Assembly: GCA_003158675.1 (NCBI GenBank)
Contig: PMKN01000016.1
Coordinates: forward strand, 1 to 33,208
Reading direction: 5' to 3'
Length of the DNA: 33,208 bases
Source: Chloroflexota bacterium
GTDB lineage: Bacteria > Chloroflexota > Limnocylindria > Limnocylindrales > CSP1-4
Part shown: positions 6,770 to 14,490 of the stretch, piece by piece
How positions within the stretch are numbered: the stretch's first letter is position 1
Layout of the letters: the number at the start of each line of letters is the position of its first letter
The notes under the pieces: generated by a model
What the model saw: the letters and a program-made list of their open reading frames with translations, nothing else
What the model was told of the DNA's origin: nothing
Database searches by the model: none
Made by a program: the position numbers and the translations under genes

Positions 6770-9164
6770 AATGCATGGCGGCGCTTCTGCCGACGAGTCA
6801 GACGGGAAGCTCGAGGAACGACTCTCCGGGCGCTTCGCGGTCGAGCTAGGCCGCGCCGAACATGATTACCCGGCTCTGCGCGAGAAGGTGCTGGGGTCCG
6901 CGCCAGCGGCCCGGGGAAGAGGAGACGGGCGCAGGCCCTGGCCCAAACTGGCTCTGCCGGTGTGGACGGCAGCGTGCCTGGCGGTTGCGGTGCTTGTCAT
7001 CTCGGGCCTGCTCTCGGGCACGGCGACCGGCCCCACCGTCGCGCCGGGGAGTTCTGGGCCGGGCTCGTCCGGCGTCGCCCTTGCCTCGGACGGCATCCCC
7101 GACCAGATCGACGGCCAGCACGTCTACCGCCTGGCCGCGCAGGCCGACTGGCAGAACCTCAGCGGCAGCTTCCTCCTCGGCGCTTACGCGGTGGACAGGC
7201 CCATCCCGTGCGCGCCGCCGATGCCGATGTCGTCGGCGAGCGCCCAGCCCCAATCGTCGCTCGAGAACGCCCTCGTGCCTCAGTGCGGCACGGTCGAGCT
7301 GGTAGCAAGGGCGCAGGACAACAACGAGTTCTTCTGGAATCTGGCGCCGCGCGGGCTGGATCTCCTGACGGGCTGGCTCGACGGACCCGCGATCGTCATG
7401 CGCGTCCATACCCACGATCCCGATGCGTCCGGCTGCTCGCCGGACCAGCAGACCGCGTGCGAAGCCGCGGTCGTGGTCGAGGCGGTCGTCTGGTCGGGGT
7501 CGAGTCCGGCGTCGCCAACGCCAACGGGCGCGGCCCTCGCCGCAGACGGCATCCCGGCCCAGATCGGTGGGGAGCACGTGTACCGGTTGAGTGAAGCCTT
7601 GCCCAACGGGACCGCCAGCTTCCTGCTCGGCGGGTACCCGGTCAACTACCCGGTCTCATGCCCGGCCTCCTCGCCACAGCCCACGGCCGAGGCGGATCTT
7701 GTCGGCCAGTGCGGTTGGACACACCTGGCCTCGAGCGCCGGCCAGAGCCCCGGCTCCGGCCTCTTCACGCTGGCGCCCCGAGGATCGGACTTGCTCACGC
7801 CCTGGCTCGGTGGGCCGGCCGTTGTGGTCCGGGTCCACACGCACGATCCGGCCGCCGCCTCATGCTCTGCCGACGCGAAGGCCGCGTGCGAAGGGGCCGT
7901 GGTTGTCGAGGCGGTCGTCTGGCCTGTGGTCCCAACCCAGCTCGCCGGCGAGCGCGTCTATCGCGCCGCGGACCAGGATTCGTTCCCCACGTCCGGTAGC
8001 TTCCTGCTCGGCGGGCCGTTCACCAAGCCCGCATTCATGCCGCCGTGCCCGATGCCCGCCGACAAGAACGCGGCCGAACAGCAGCTCCTGCCGTACTGCT
8101 ACCTGCGGACTCTCGACGGCATCCAGATCGCGCCGGAGAGCAACATCGACGCGGCCACCGACGAGATCGTCGTGGCCCGTGTCCACGTCAACGATTCGCA
8201 GGCGGCCGAATGCCCCGCCTCGGACCGCGCCCAGTGCCAGGCCTCGGTCGTGGTTGAAGGTGTGGTCTGGCCGACCGCGGGCCCGAGTGAGACCGCAGTC
8301 CCGACCCCAAACGCCACCACGCCGAACGTGGCTTCATCGCAGGGCACGGGGCCGGCAACGAGCGCGGGGGACGGGGCGCCCACAACGCTCAACGGCCAGA
8401 CGGTGTATCGCGCCGCGAACCTGCCGGCCCAGCCGACGTTCCTTCTCGGCGGCAAGCTCGCTCGCGACACGACCTGCGCCGCTCCGGCGACGCCTCTCGC
8501 GAAGCCACCGGCCTGCGGTTTCTGGACGCTCGATGGTTTGAAGGTCGGGACGATGGTGGACGTCCCGGGCTCGCTCGATGAATCGCCGATTGTGGCGCAG
8601 GTCACGAGCAGTCGAGCGGTCGCCGTCTGCCCGGGCGGCTCCTGCTGGAACCAACTGCTGGTCATCACCGCGATCGTCTGGCCCGACCTGCCGGTCTCGA
8701 CGCCGCCCGCGCCGCCGAGTCCGCTGGCGCCGGCTCAGGCGAGTCCTTCGACCCCGTCATCGTCCGCGACCGACCAGCTTGGGTCCGACGGCGTGCCTAT
8801 CACGCTGGCTGGCCAGCCCGTGTACCGGGCGTCGAACCTGCCGGCTGCGCAGACGTTCTTGCTAGGCGGCGACCTGACCCGCGACCCGGCCTGCTACGCA
8901 CCTTCGCAGACGGCGCCACCGGCAACACTGCCGACCTGCAGCTTCTGGGTGCTCGACGGTATCAAGGTCCGGTCGATGGTGGACCTGCCCGAAACGCTGT
9001 TTGGCCAGGCGATCGTCGCCCAGCTCGAGCGCGGCCGCTCGATGGCGGTCTGCCAGGGCGGGTCGTGCACCGCGAACGATCTCGTCATCGAAGCGGTCGT
9101 GTGGCCGGCCAGCGACGTGGTTCCGCCACCCCCCGCGCCGTCGCCGACGCCAATGGCGAGCTGA
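6759..9164 (+). CDS. Large single-pass membrane protein with five extracellular repeats, putative anti-sigma factor or sensor
   Basis: 801 residues starting at an ATG that overlaps the sigma stop by 11 bases. About 65 cytoplasmic residues (EERLSGRFAVELGRAEHDYP and a basic GRGDGRRPWPK) precede one membrane segment (VWTAACLAVAVLVISGLL). The rest, about 700 residues, is extracytoplasmic and made of five divergent copies of a roughly 105-135-residue unit. Each opens with DGxPxxxxGxxVYR, continues with FLLGG and a Cys-containing stretch, and ends in VVVExVVW or a close variant. Copies 1-3 share RVHTHDP-like or RVHVNDS segments; copies 4-5 share VCxGGSC. Pro/Thr/Ser linkers join them. I do not recognise the repeat. 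The cytoplasmic part lacks a zinc-finger motif, so the anti-sigma role is inferred from position and topology only. Confidence 0.82.
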   Translation: MKTEMHGGASADESDGKLEERLSGRFAVELGRAEHDYPALREKVLGSAPAARGRGDGRRPWPKLALPVWTAACLAVAVLVISGLLSGTATGPTVAPGSSGPGSSGVALASDGIPDQIDGQHVYRLAAQADWQNLSGSFLLGAYAVDRPIPCAPPMPMSSASAQPQSSLENALVPQCGTVELVARAQDNNEFFWNLAPRGLDLLTGWLDGPAIVMRVHTHDPDASGCSPDQQTACEAAVVVEAVVWSGSSPASPTPTGAALAADGIPAQIGGEHVYRLSEALPNGTASFLLGGYPVNYPVSCPASSPQPTAEADLVGQCGWTHLASSAGQSPGSGLFTLAPRGSDLLTPWLGGPAVVVRVHTHDPAAASCSADAKAACEGAVVVEAVVWPVVPTQLAGERVYRAADQDSFPTSGSFLLGGPFTKPAFMPPCPMPADKNAAEQQLLPYCYLRTLDGIQIAPESNIDAATDEIVVARVHVNDSQAAECPASDRAQCQASVVVEGVVWPTAGPSETAVPTPNATTPNVASSQGTGPATSAGDGAPTTLNGQTVYRAANLPAQPTFLLGGKLARDTTCAAPATPLAKPPACGFWTLDGLKVGTMVDVPGSLDESPIVAQVTSSRAVAVCPGGSCWNQLLVITAIVWPDLPVSTPPAPPSPLAPAQASPSTPSSSATDQLGSDGVPITLAGQPVYRASNLPAAQTFLLGGDLTRDPACYAPSQTAPPATLPTCSFWVLDGIKVRSMVDLPETLFGQAIVAQLERGRSMAVCQGGSCTANDLVIEAVVWPASDVVPPPPAPSPTPMAS
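7089..7493 (+). repeat. Ectodomain repeat copy 1
   Basis: Protein repeat unit opening DGIPDQIDGQHVYRL and closing AAVVVEAVVW, with SFLLGAY after about 30 residues and RVHTHDPDASGC near the end. Contains paired cysteines near the end (GCSPDQQTAC). Confidence 0.75.
7545..7922 (+). repeat. Ectodomain repeat copy 2
   Basis: Opens DGIPAQIGGEHVYRL, continues SFLLGGYPVNYPVSC, closes GAVVVEAVVW. Closest to copy 1; has the same CxxDxxxxC spacing before the closing strand. Confidence 0.75.
7932..8270 (+). repeat. Ectodomain repeat copy 3
   Basis: Opens PTQLAGERVYRA without the DG dipeptide, continues GSFLLGGPFTKPAFMPPC, closes ASVVVEGVVW. RVHVNDS replaces RVHTHDP. Confidence 0.72.
8370..8682 (+). repeat. 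Ectodomain repeat copy 4
   Basis: Opens DGAPTTLNGQTVYRA, continues TFLLGGKLARDTTC, then CGFWTLDGLKVG, and closes LLVITAIVW. A shorter subtype with VCPGGSC instead of the HTHDP segment. Confidence 0.75.
8787..9104 (+). repeat. Ectodomain repeat copy 5
   Basis: Opens DGVPITLAGQPVYRA, continues TFLLGGDLTRDPAC, then CSFWVLDGIKVR, and closes DLVIEAVVW. Nearest relative is copy 4, suggesting a recent duplication of the shorter subtype. Confidence 0.75.
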
Positions 9165-9238
9165 TTTCGGGCCGCCTCTCGACCGATGCCCGATGATTAG
9201 CGTGCAGCACACGCCGCGCGCCAACGCCGGGAGGAGCC

Positions 9239-9550
9239 ATGTTCGTAACCGTGGTCTACGTCCACGTCAAGCCCGAGAACGTCGCGGACTTCGTCGAGGC
9301 GATCCGCCCGAACCACGAGGGCTCGGTTAGGGAGCCGGGCAACCTCCGCTTCGACATCCTGCAGTCGGTCGAGGACCCGACGCGCTTCATCGCCTACGAG
9401 GCATACGTCGACGAGGCGTCGGCCAAGGCCCACAAGGAGACGGCGCACTACCTGGCCTGGCGCGACAAGGTCGCCGATTGGATGGTCGAGCCGCGAGCCG
9501 GCGTCCGGTACGACGGTCTCTTTCCGGCGGCGCGGGAGGCGGGCCGGTAG
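9239..9550 (+). CDS. ABM-domain protein (antibiotic biosynthesis monooxygenase / LsrG-like)
   Basis: A 103-residue dimeric alpha/beta-barrel-type protein. The sequence FVTVVYVHVKPENVADFVEA, then GNLRFDILQSVEDPTRFIAY, then AHKETAHYLAWRDKV follows the ABM family closely. Members are cofactor-free monooxygenases, quinol monooxygenases or isomerases acting on small metabolites; the substrate here is unknown. A strong ribosome site (GGGAGGAG) lies just before the ATG. The alcohol dehydrogenase gene follows after 3 bases, so the two probably act in one catabolic or detoxification step. Confidence 0.87.
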   Translation: MFVTVVYVHVKPENVADFVEAIRPNHEGSVREPGNLRFDILQSVEDPTRFIAYEAYVDEASAKAHKETAHYLAWRDKVADWMVEPRAGVRYDGLFPAAREAGR

Positions 9551-9553
9551 CGG

Positions 9554-10813
9554 ATGGAAGGCTTCGAGTACGCGTCCACGCTCCGCCTGCCCGAGCTGTT
9601 GGCCGGACCAGGCAAAGTGGCCGAGCTGCCGGCCGTGGTTCGCCGGTTTGGGCGGCGGGTGCTGGTCGTGGTTCGGGAGCCGGGCTTCACCGAGACCGCC
9701 GATTGGGCACGGATCGAAGCCAGCCTGTCGGCTGCCGGCCTCGAGTTCGAGGTCGAAGGCGTCGAGGGCGAGCCTTCGCCGGCGCTGGTCGATTCGATCG
9801 TGGATCGAGTCCGCGGCCGGAAGCACCGGGAGTCCGGCGGGCTCGGGGCCGGGAACGGGCCCGTGGAGGTCGTCGTCGGCATCGGCGGCGGCAGCGTGCT
9901 CGACACCGCCAAGGCGGTCGCCGGCCTTCTGATCCCGGGCAACTCCGTGATGGACCACCTCGAGGGGATCGCGCCGGGGCTCCCGTACCAGGGTCCCGCG
10001 GTCCCGTTCGTGGCCGTCCCCACCACCGCCGGCACGGGCAGCGAGGCGACCAAGAACGCGGTTCTGAGCGTCCGTGGAGCGGGCGGGTTCAAGCGCTCCT
10101 TCCGCGACGAGGCTCTCATCGCCCGCGTCGCGATCGTGGACCCGGAGCTGCTGCGGAGTTGCGGGCCGGAGCTGATCGCCGCCAACGGGATGGACGCACT
10201 GACTCAGCTTCTCGAGTCCTACCTCTCGACTCGGGCCAATCCGGTGGCGGACGAGCTGGCCCTGCGAGGCCTTGCCGCGGCTCGCGACGGGCTGCTCGCC
10301 TGGCATGGGATGGCGGTCGCGGGATTGGGCGGTGCCGCAGCCGACGGGGCGCGCGCCGCGATGGCAACGGCCTCGCTCTGCTCGGGGATCTGCCTGGCCC
10401 AGACGGGACTTGGGGCCGTGCACGGCGTGGCATCGCCGCTTGGCGCGCTATTCCCGATTCCGCATGGCGTGGCCTGCGGGGCGACGCTGGTCGCCGCCAC
10501 TCGCGTCAACATTGCCGCGCTGGAGGAGCGCGAGCCGCAAAGCGCCGCGCTGGCAAGGTATGCCGAGGTCGGCCGGATTCTCGCGGGCAGCGTGGCCGCT
10601 TCGCCTGCGAGCGACCGCGAGGCGCGGGCGGCGCTGGTCCGGCTGCTGGCAGACTGGCGGGTCCGTCTCGCCGTTCCACGGCTCTCGGCCTACGGCATCG
10701 CCGCGGCCGACATCCCGGCCATCGTCGCCGACTCGCGCGGCAGCAGCATGAAGACCAACCCGGTCGTGCTCACCGACGACGAGATCGCCGCGATCTTGCT
10801 GGACTCGCTCTAG
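9554..10813 (+). CDS. Iron-containing (group III) alcohol dehydrogenase-like protein
   Basis: A 419-residue NAD(P)-dependent oxidoreductase of the Fe-ADH family. The nucleotide-binding motif GIGGGSVLDTAKA is near residues 110-122 and PTTAGTGSEATKNAVL near 156. The metal site normally has Asp, His, His, His. Here D214, H290 and H304 align with it, but the first histidine is Q218 (NGMDALTQLLESY instead of DALTH). Spacing of the other ligands (4 and 14 residues) is normal. The substrate is unknown; the ABM gene 3 bases upstream suggests linked oxidation chemistry. The altered ligand may change metal preference rather than abolish activity, since DALTQ variants occur in the family to my recollection. 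Confidence 0.9.
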   Translation: MEGFEYASTLRLPELLAGPGKVAELPAVVRRFGRRVLVVVREPGFTETADWARIEASLSAAGLEFEVEGVEGEPSPALVDSIVDRVRGRKHRESGGLGAGNGPVEVVVGIGGGSVLDTAKAVAGLLIPGNSVMDHLEGIAPGLPYQGPAVPFVAVPTTAGTGSEATKNAVLSVRGAGGFKRSFRDEALIARVAIVDPELLRSCGPELIAANGMDALTQLLESYLSTRANPVADELALRGLAAARDGLLAWHGMAVAGLGGAAADGARAAMATASLCSGICLAQTGLGAVHGVASPLGALFPIPHGVACGATLVAATRVNIAALEEREPQSAALARYAEVGRILAGSVAASPASDREARAALVRLLADWRVRLAVPRLSAYGIAAADIPAIVADSRGSSMKTNPVVLTDDEIAAILLDSL

Positions 10814-10853
10814 GCTTTCGCGGCGTCGCGGCAGCCGCGCCCGCAACCCGGTC

Positions 10854-11831
10854 CTATCCGAACGCCGGCAGGACCTCGGCGGCCAGGTATTCGAGGACCT
10901 CGATGCGGGCCAGCCCCGGCAGGTCCGAGACGACGATGTAGTTGACGCCCGCGTCGATCAGGCGGCCGTAAGTGTCGATGACCTGCTGCGGGCCGCCGAT
11001 CACGGCGTGAGTCCTGTATTCCGCCAGCGACTGGTCGCGCCGGTATCGCCTGGTCATCTCGTCCGGGTCCTCGCCCGCCCGCAAGAGAGTGGTCTCGACG
11101 TTCGACGACCGGATGATCGAGTCCGGGTCGCGGCCCAGCTCCTCACAGTGAGCCCTGATCACGTCGAACTTGTGGGCGTACCAGGACATGTCGTCGAGAT
11201 GGCCGCCGAAGTTGGTGGCGTCGCCGTATTGCGCCGCGAGCCGGAGCGTTATCTTCTCGCCGCCGCCGCCGATCCAGATGGGCGGGTGCGGCTTCTGGAC
11301 GCCTTTCGGCTCGTTGATGGCGCCGGAGATCTTGTAGTACTCGCCTTCGAACGAGGCGTACGGCGCGGTCCACATGGCGCGGATCACCTGCAGCGCCTCG
11401 CGCAGCATTCGCAGCCGCTCGCCCGGCGTGGGCGGGAACTGGTACCCATAGGCGAGGTACTCGTGCTCGTACCAGCCGGCCCCGATCCCGAAGTCGAGTC
11501 GCCCGTGGCTCAGCACGTCTACCGTCGATGCCATCTTCGCGAGCAACGCCGGGTTGCGGTAGCTGTTGCACGTGACCATCTGGCCGAGCCGGATGCTGCT
11601 GGTGTCCCGGGCCAGAGCGGCTGTCGCCGTCCAGCACTCGAAGGTCGTCTCGAGGACCGGCTTGAAGTAGGTGTGGAAGTGGTCGAACAGCCAGATCGAG
11701 TCGAAGCCCAGGCGTTCTGCCGTCTGGGCCACGCGGCTCATGGTTTCGTACTGCTCGATCGGATCCTCGATGTCCACCAGGTCGAGGATCCAGCCCTGGG
11801 GGACGAACAGACCGAACCGAACCGGTGCCAT
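10854..11831 (-). CDS. LLM-class flavin/F420-dependent oxidoreductase
   Basis: 325 residues with the luciferase-like TIM-barrel pattern: VRFGLFVPQG at the N-terminus, AERLGFDSIWLFDHF, LARDTSSIRLGQMVTCNSYR, NPALLAKMASTVDVLSHGRL, GIGAGWYEHEYLAYGY, and KPHPPIWIGGGGEKITLRLA. This matches the F420-dependent subgroup, in which coenzyme F420 replaces FMN; the substrate cannot be deduced. The start is the ATG at 11831, with GGAG about 7 bases upstream, and the N-terminal strand of the family begins there. Convergent with the alcohol dehydrogenase (40 bases between stops) and divergent from the B12 riboswitch operon. Confidence 0.9.
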   Translation of the reverse strand: MAPVRFGLFVPQGWILDLVDIEDPIEQYETMSRVAQTAERLGFDSIWLFDHFHTYFKPVLETTFECWTATAALARDTSSIRLGQMVTCNSYRNPALLAKMASTVDVLSHGRLDFGIGAGWYEHEYLAYGYQFPPTPGERLRMLREALQVIRAMWTAPYASFEGEYYKISGAINEPKGVQKPHPPIWIGGGGEKITLRLAAQYGDATNFGGHLDDMSWYAHKFDVIRAHCEELGRDPDSIIRSSNVETTLLRAGEDPDEMTRRYRRDQSLAEYRTHAVIGGPQQVIDTYGRLIDAGVNYIVVSDLPGLARIEVLEYLAAEVLPAFG

Positions 11832-11937
11832 CTCGATCTCCGACTGCGGCGATTGGCTACACGATACTCGGCTCCAAGAGACTCGCGGCCTGGCTGCGGG
11901 GCGGCTGTGAGGTCTGGCGGCCGCCCTCGCCGCGGAG

Positions 11938-11943
11938 TAACCT
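11938..11943 (+). promoter_or_regulatory. Weak candidate -10 box (TAACCT) before the cobalamin riboswitch
   Basis: TAACCT fits TAnnnT and would put the transcript start near 11950, just where the aptamer begins. No clear -35 box is seen. Confidence 0.25.
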
Positions 11944-11949
11944 GCCCAT

Positions 11950-12165
11950 GCCAATCGAATAGAGCCGCTCGGATCAGGGAAGCCGGTGCAAGACCGGCGC
12001 TGTCGCGCAACTGTGAGCGAGGAGCGGCTGGCCAGAGCCAAGGTCTGCCCGGAGACGGGCGGCCGAGGCGAGCCACGGGGCAACGCCCCGGAAGGCGGCC
12101 AGCAGCGTAGCCATCGGCGATGCCGGTGGCTCACGATCCGCAAGCCAGGAGACCTGACCGGACGG
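11950..12165 (+). ncRNA. Cobalamin (adenosylcobalamin) riboswitch
   Basis: The conserved core is plain: CAGGGAAGCCGGTGCAAGAC, then GCGCAACTGTGAGCG in the 5' half, and the B12 box GCAAGCCAGGAGACCTGACC at 12140-12159. Order and spacing fit the class (about 215 bases with peripheral stems between). It precedes five coupled genes ending in an ECF transporter, so ligand binding should reduce their expression when cobalamin is plentiful. Exact ends of the aptamer are approximate. Confidence 0.93.
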
Positions 12166-12200
12166 CGCAAGTCACCCACCTGCGCGGATCGGATGGGAGG

Positions 12201-12246
12201 CCTCCGGCGGCGAGGTCCCTCCGGCAGGTGGCGCTGCCGCCGGAGG
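12201..12246 (+). promoter_or_regulatory. Shine-Dalgarno-sequestering hairpin, expression platform of the riboswitch
   Basis: CCTCCGGCGGC at 12201-12211 is the exact reverse complement of GCCGCCGGAGG at 12236-12246, an 11-bp stem with a 24-base loop. The right arm contains the GGAGG ribosome site of the ATG at 12251. An alternative 6-bp hairpin (CGGCAG 12222-12227 with CTGCCG 12234-12239) excludes the stem and would free the ribosome site. This points to translational control. Pairing is seen directly; which form the ligand favours is inference. Confidence 0.7.
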
Positions 12247-12250
12247 AACA

Positions 12251-13687
12251 ATGCGCAGACACGTTGTCGCCAGCGCGCTACTGGCGAGTCTCCTCACCGC
12301 CCCGCTGACCCTGGCGGCGCTCGAGCCGGCGGCGCCTCTCCCCATCTTGGCAGCCGAGCCCACGGATTCGGAGCGGGCGACGGCCGCACTCCAGTACCTC
12401 TGGGCCGCGCAACGGCCGGACGGATCGCTCGACGGATCCATCGGCGAGACGGCCGACTTCGTGATTGGGGCGGCCGCCGCGGGCTACGATCCGGCCACTC
12501 TGCAGAGCTGCGCGGGCACGGCCACCGCTTTGGACTACCTCGCGACGGCGTCCGACGGGGCGAGTGGCGACCCGGCGAAGACCGGCAAGGCGGTTCTCGC
12601 GGTGGTCGCGGCCGGCGGGAATCCGGCCAACTTCGTCGGGCGCGATCTCATGGCCAGGCTGGCGGCGCTCTACCACTCGGACACCGGCGCTTACGGTAAC
12701 GGCTCCACATTCGGCCAATCGTTCGCGGTTCTGGCGGTCGTGGCCACTGGCGGTCCCGTGCCAGCGGCGGCGGCCGCGGCACTGAAGGCGCAGCAGGATC
12801 CAGACGGCAGCTGGAGCTTCGGGACGGCGCCCGTGGCTGCGGGACAGGGTGACACGAACTCGACGGCGATCGCGCTCATGGCTCTCGACGCGGCGGGCGA
12901 CCACTCGGCGGACACGGCGGGACTGGCCTATCTGCACTCGCAGCAACTTGCCGACGGTGGTTTCCCTTACCAGAACGACTCGACTTTCGGTCCGCCTGCG
13001 AGTGACCCGGACTCCGACGCCATCGTTCTCCAGGCTCTGGTCGCTGCCGGCCAGGACCCCGAAGGTTCGAGCTGGCTGCAGGGAGCTGACTCGGTACTGA
13101 CACAGCTGCGATCGAGCCAGGTTGCTGGCGGCGGCTTCGCGTACCCAGGTTCGGGGCCCAACGCATTCACGACGAGCGAGGTCCCTGCGGCGCTGGTCCG
13201 AATTTCCTACGCCGTGGCAGTCCAGCCCACGACCGGCCGAAGCCTGCCGCCGATCGAATGCCCGGCGGCCAGCCCGAGTCCGGCGGACAGCCCGAGTCCG
13301 GCGGACAGCCCGAGTCCGACATCGATGCTCGCGCCGACCCCGAAGCCCACCGTTCGGCCGACTGCTCGACCCACGGTCCGACCGACGGTCCGACCCACGG
13401 TCCGGCCGACCGAGGCTCCGATCGCCTCTCCGACGGCCAGCCCGACCGATTCGATGCCGCCGACCGAGCCGACCGCATCTCTCCAGGCGACCGACCAACC
13501 GACCCCGACTGGGACGCCTGCGACGTCGATGGAAGTCGCCGGCGTTACGTCCATTCCAGGCGAGCTGAACTCGGGCCCGGCCAATTCCTCGCCGGGGCCG
13601 CTCCTGTACGGCGGGGCGGCAGCGCTAGGGCTGGTCGTGGTGTTGGGCGGCGGCTGGCTCTATCTCCGCCGGCCGTGGGAACGGTGA
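12251..13687 (+). CDS. Membrane-anchored alpha/alpha-barrel protein (prenyltransferase/transcobalamin-barrel-like), probable surface cobalamin binder
   Basis: 478 residues. A signal peptide (about 33 residues ending near LAAEP) leads to an exported helical-barrel domain of about 290 residues with repeats of the prenyltransferase/squalene-cyclase type: AAQRPDGSLDGSI, AQQDPDGSWSFG, SQQLADGGFPYQ, SSQVAGGGFAYPG. A Pro/Thr/Ser stalk (about 335-430, with PTVRPT iterations) and a C-terminal membrane segment (GAAALGLVVVLGGGWLYL, then RRPWER) follow, so the domain is held outside on a stalk. The same fold forms the N-terminal domain of transcobalamin and intrinsic factor. With the B12 riboswitch upstream and the DUF4430-like gene next, cobalamin binding is the best guess. 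The ATG follows GGAGG by 4 bases. Stop and next start overlap (TGATG). A role in terpenoid chemistry is unlikely for an exported, anchored protein. Confidence 0.82.
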   Translation: MRRHVVASALLASLLTAPLTLAALEPAAPLPILAAEPTDSERATAALQYLWAAQRPDGSLDGSIGETADFVIGAAAAGYDPATLQSCAGTATALDYLATASDGASGDPAKTGKAVLAVVAAGGNPANFVGRDLMARLAALYHSDTGAYGNGSTFGQSFAVLAVVATGGPVPAAAAAALKAQQDPDGSWSFGTAPVAAGQGDTNSTAIALMALDAAGDHSADTAGLAYLHSQQLADGGFPYQNDSTFGPPASDPDSDAIVLQALVAAGQDPEGSSWLQGADSVLTQLRSSQVAGGGFAYPGSGPNAFTTSEVPAALVRISYAVAVQPTTGRSLPPIECPAASPSPADSPSPADSPSPTSMLAPTPKPTVRPTARPTVRPTVRPTVRPTEAPIASPTASPTDSMPPTEPTASLQATDQPTPTGTPATSMEVAGVTSIPGELNSGPANSSPGPLLYGGAAALGLVVVLGGGWLYLRRPWER

Positions 13688-14490
13688 TGCGACGCCGCGC
13701 GCTGTTCCTGCCCGCCGCCCTCCTGGCGGCGCTCGCTTCGGTCGCGCCGGTGGCGCCGACCGTGCCCGCCTGCGCCGCCGCGGGTTCAAACCATGCGGCC
13801 CTGGTCGTCGAGCACGGCGACGGCTCGGTGGTGACCCGTTGCGTCGCCTTCGCCGCCGACGCCATCTCGGGCGAAGAGCTGCTCAACGTGTCCGGAGTGG
13901 CGTGGTCGAGCCAGACGTTCGGCGGCTTCGGCGATGCCGTATGCGCCCTGGACACCGAGCCGGCTCACTACGTCGATTGCCCCGGCAAGGACAGATATTG
14001 GGCCGTCTTCGTAGCTCGGGGCGGTGGGGCGTGGCAGCTCGCCAGCGTGGGCATATCGACGCTGATGCTGCACGGCGGCGACGCGGCGGGATTCCGCTAC
14101 GTGCCCGCTTCGGGGGTTCCGGATGCGCCGGTATCGCCGGTGGGGGTCTGCGCCGCCGCGCCGGCACAAACCCCACGCCAATCCGTGGCCGCCAGCGCCG
14201 CAACGGCGAACGCCGCAACGGCGAGCACCGCAACGGCGCCGCCGATTGCCCTGCGGACGCCGGTCGCCGCGAACCCTACGTCGGCCGCGGCAGCCGCCAC
14301 CGCCGCGCTCGCCTTGTCGCCGGTGACGGACTCGATCGTGGCCGCCACCGCCCCACCCGGGCCCCGGGTGCCAGCTCCATCTCCATCCGGGGACCCTGAT
14401 CCCGGCCTACTTCTGGCCGCCGGCGTCGGCGGAGGACTCGCCGGACTGGCGGTCCTTCGGTTCCTCTCCGGCCGTCGTTCGCGCCGGTGA
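13687..14490 (+). CDS. Membrane-anchored DUF4430-like protein (transcobalamin C-terminal-domain-like)
   Basis: 267 residues: signal peptide (ALFLPAALLAALASVAP), one beta-rich domain of about 120 residues, an Ala/Thr-rich stalk (repeated ATA/NAATAS), and a C-terminal membrane anchor (LLLAAGVGGGLAGLAVLRFL, then SGRRSRR). The beta domain has the DUF4430-type pattern: AISGEELLNVSGVAW, a Gly-rich turn, YWAVFVARGGGAWQLASVG, STLMLHGGDAAGFRYV. DUF4430 is the family of the C-terminal cobalamin-contacting domain of transcobalamin. Cysteines in TRCVAF, AVCALD and VDCPG could form disulfides outside the cell. Translationally coupled on both sides (TGATG upstream, GTGA downstream). The most likely job is to close over cobalamin held by the barrel protein; not proven by sequence. 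Confidence 0.78.
   Translation: MRRRALFLPAALLAALASVAPVAPTVPACAAAGSNHAALVVEHGDGSVVTRCVAFAADAISGEELLNVSGVAWSSQTFGGFGDAVCALDTEPAHYVDCPGKDRYWAVFVARGGGAWQLASVGISTLMLHGGDAAGFRYVPASGVPDAPVSPVGVCAAAPAQTPRQSVAASAATANAATASTATAPPIALRTPVAANPTSAAAAATAALALSPVTDSIVAATAPPGPRVPAPSPSGDPDPGLLLAAGVGGGLAGLAVLRFLSGRRSRR

Noticed and set aside
9197-10423. Long minus-strand open frame opposite the ABM and alcohol dehydrogenase genes
   Set aside because: The plus strand encodes two clear families; the reverse product has no family character.
13319-13430. CRISPR-like or tandem DNA repeat
   Set aside because: The repeated CCGACGGTCCGACCCACGGT-type units encode the PTVRPT stalk of the surface protein in frame; there are no spacers.
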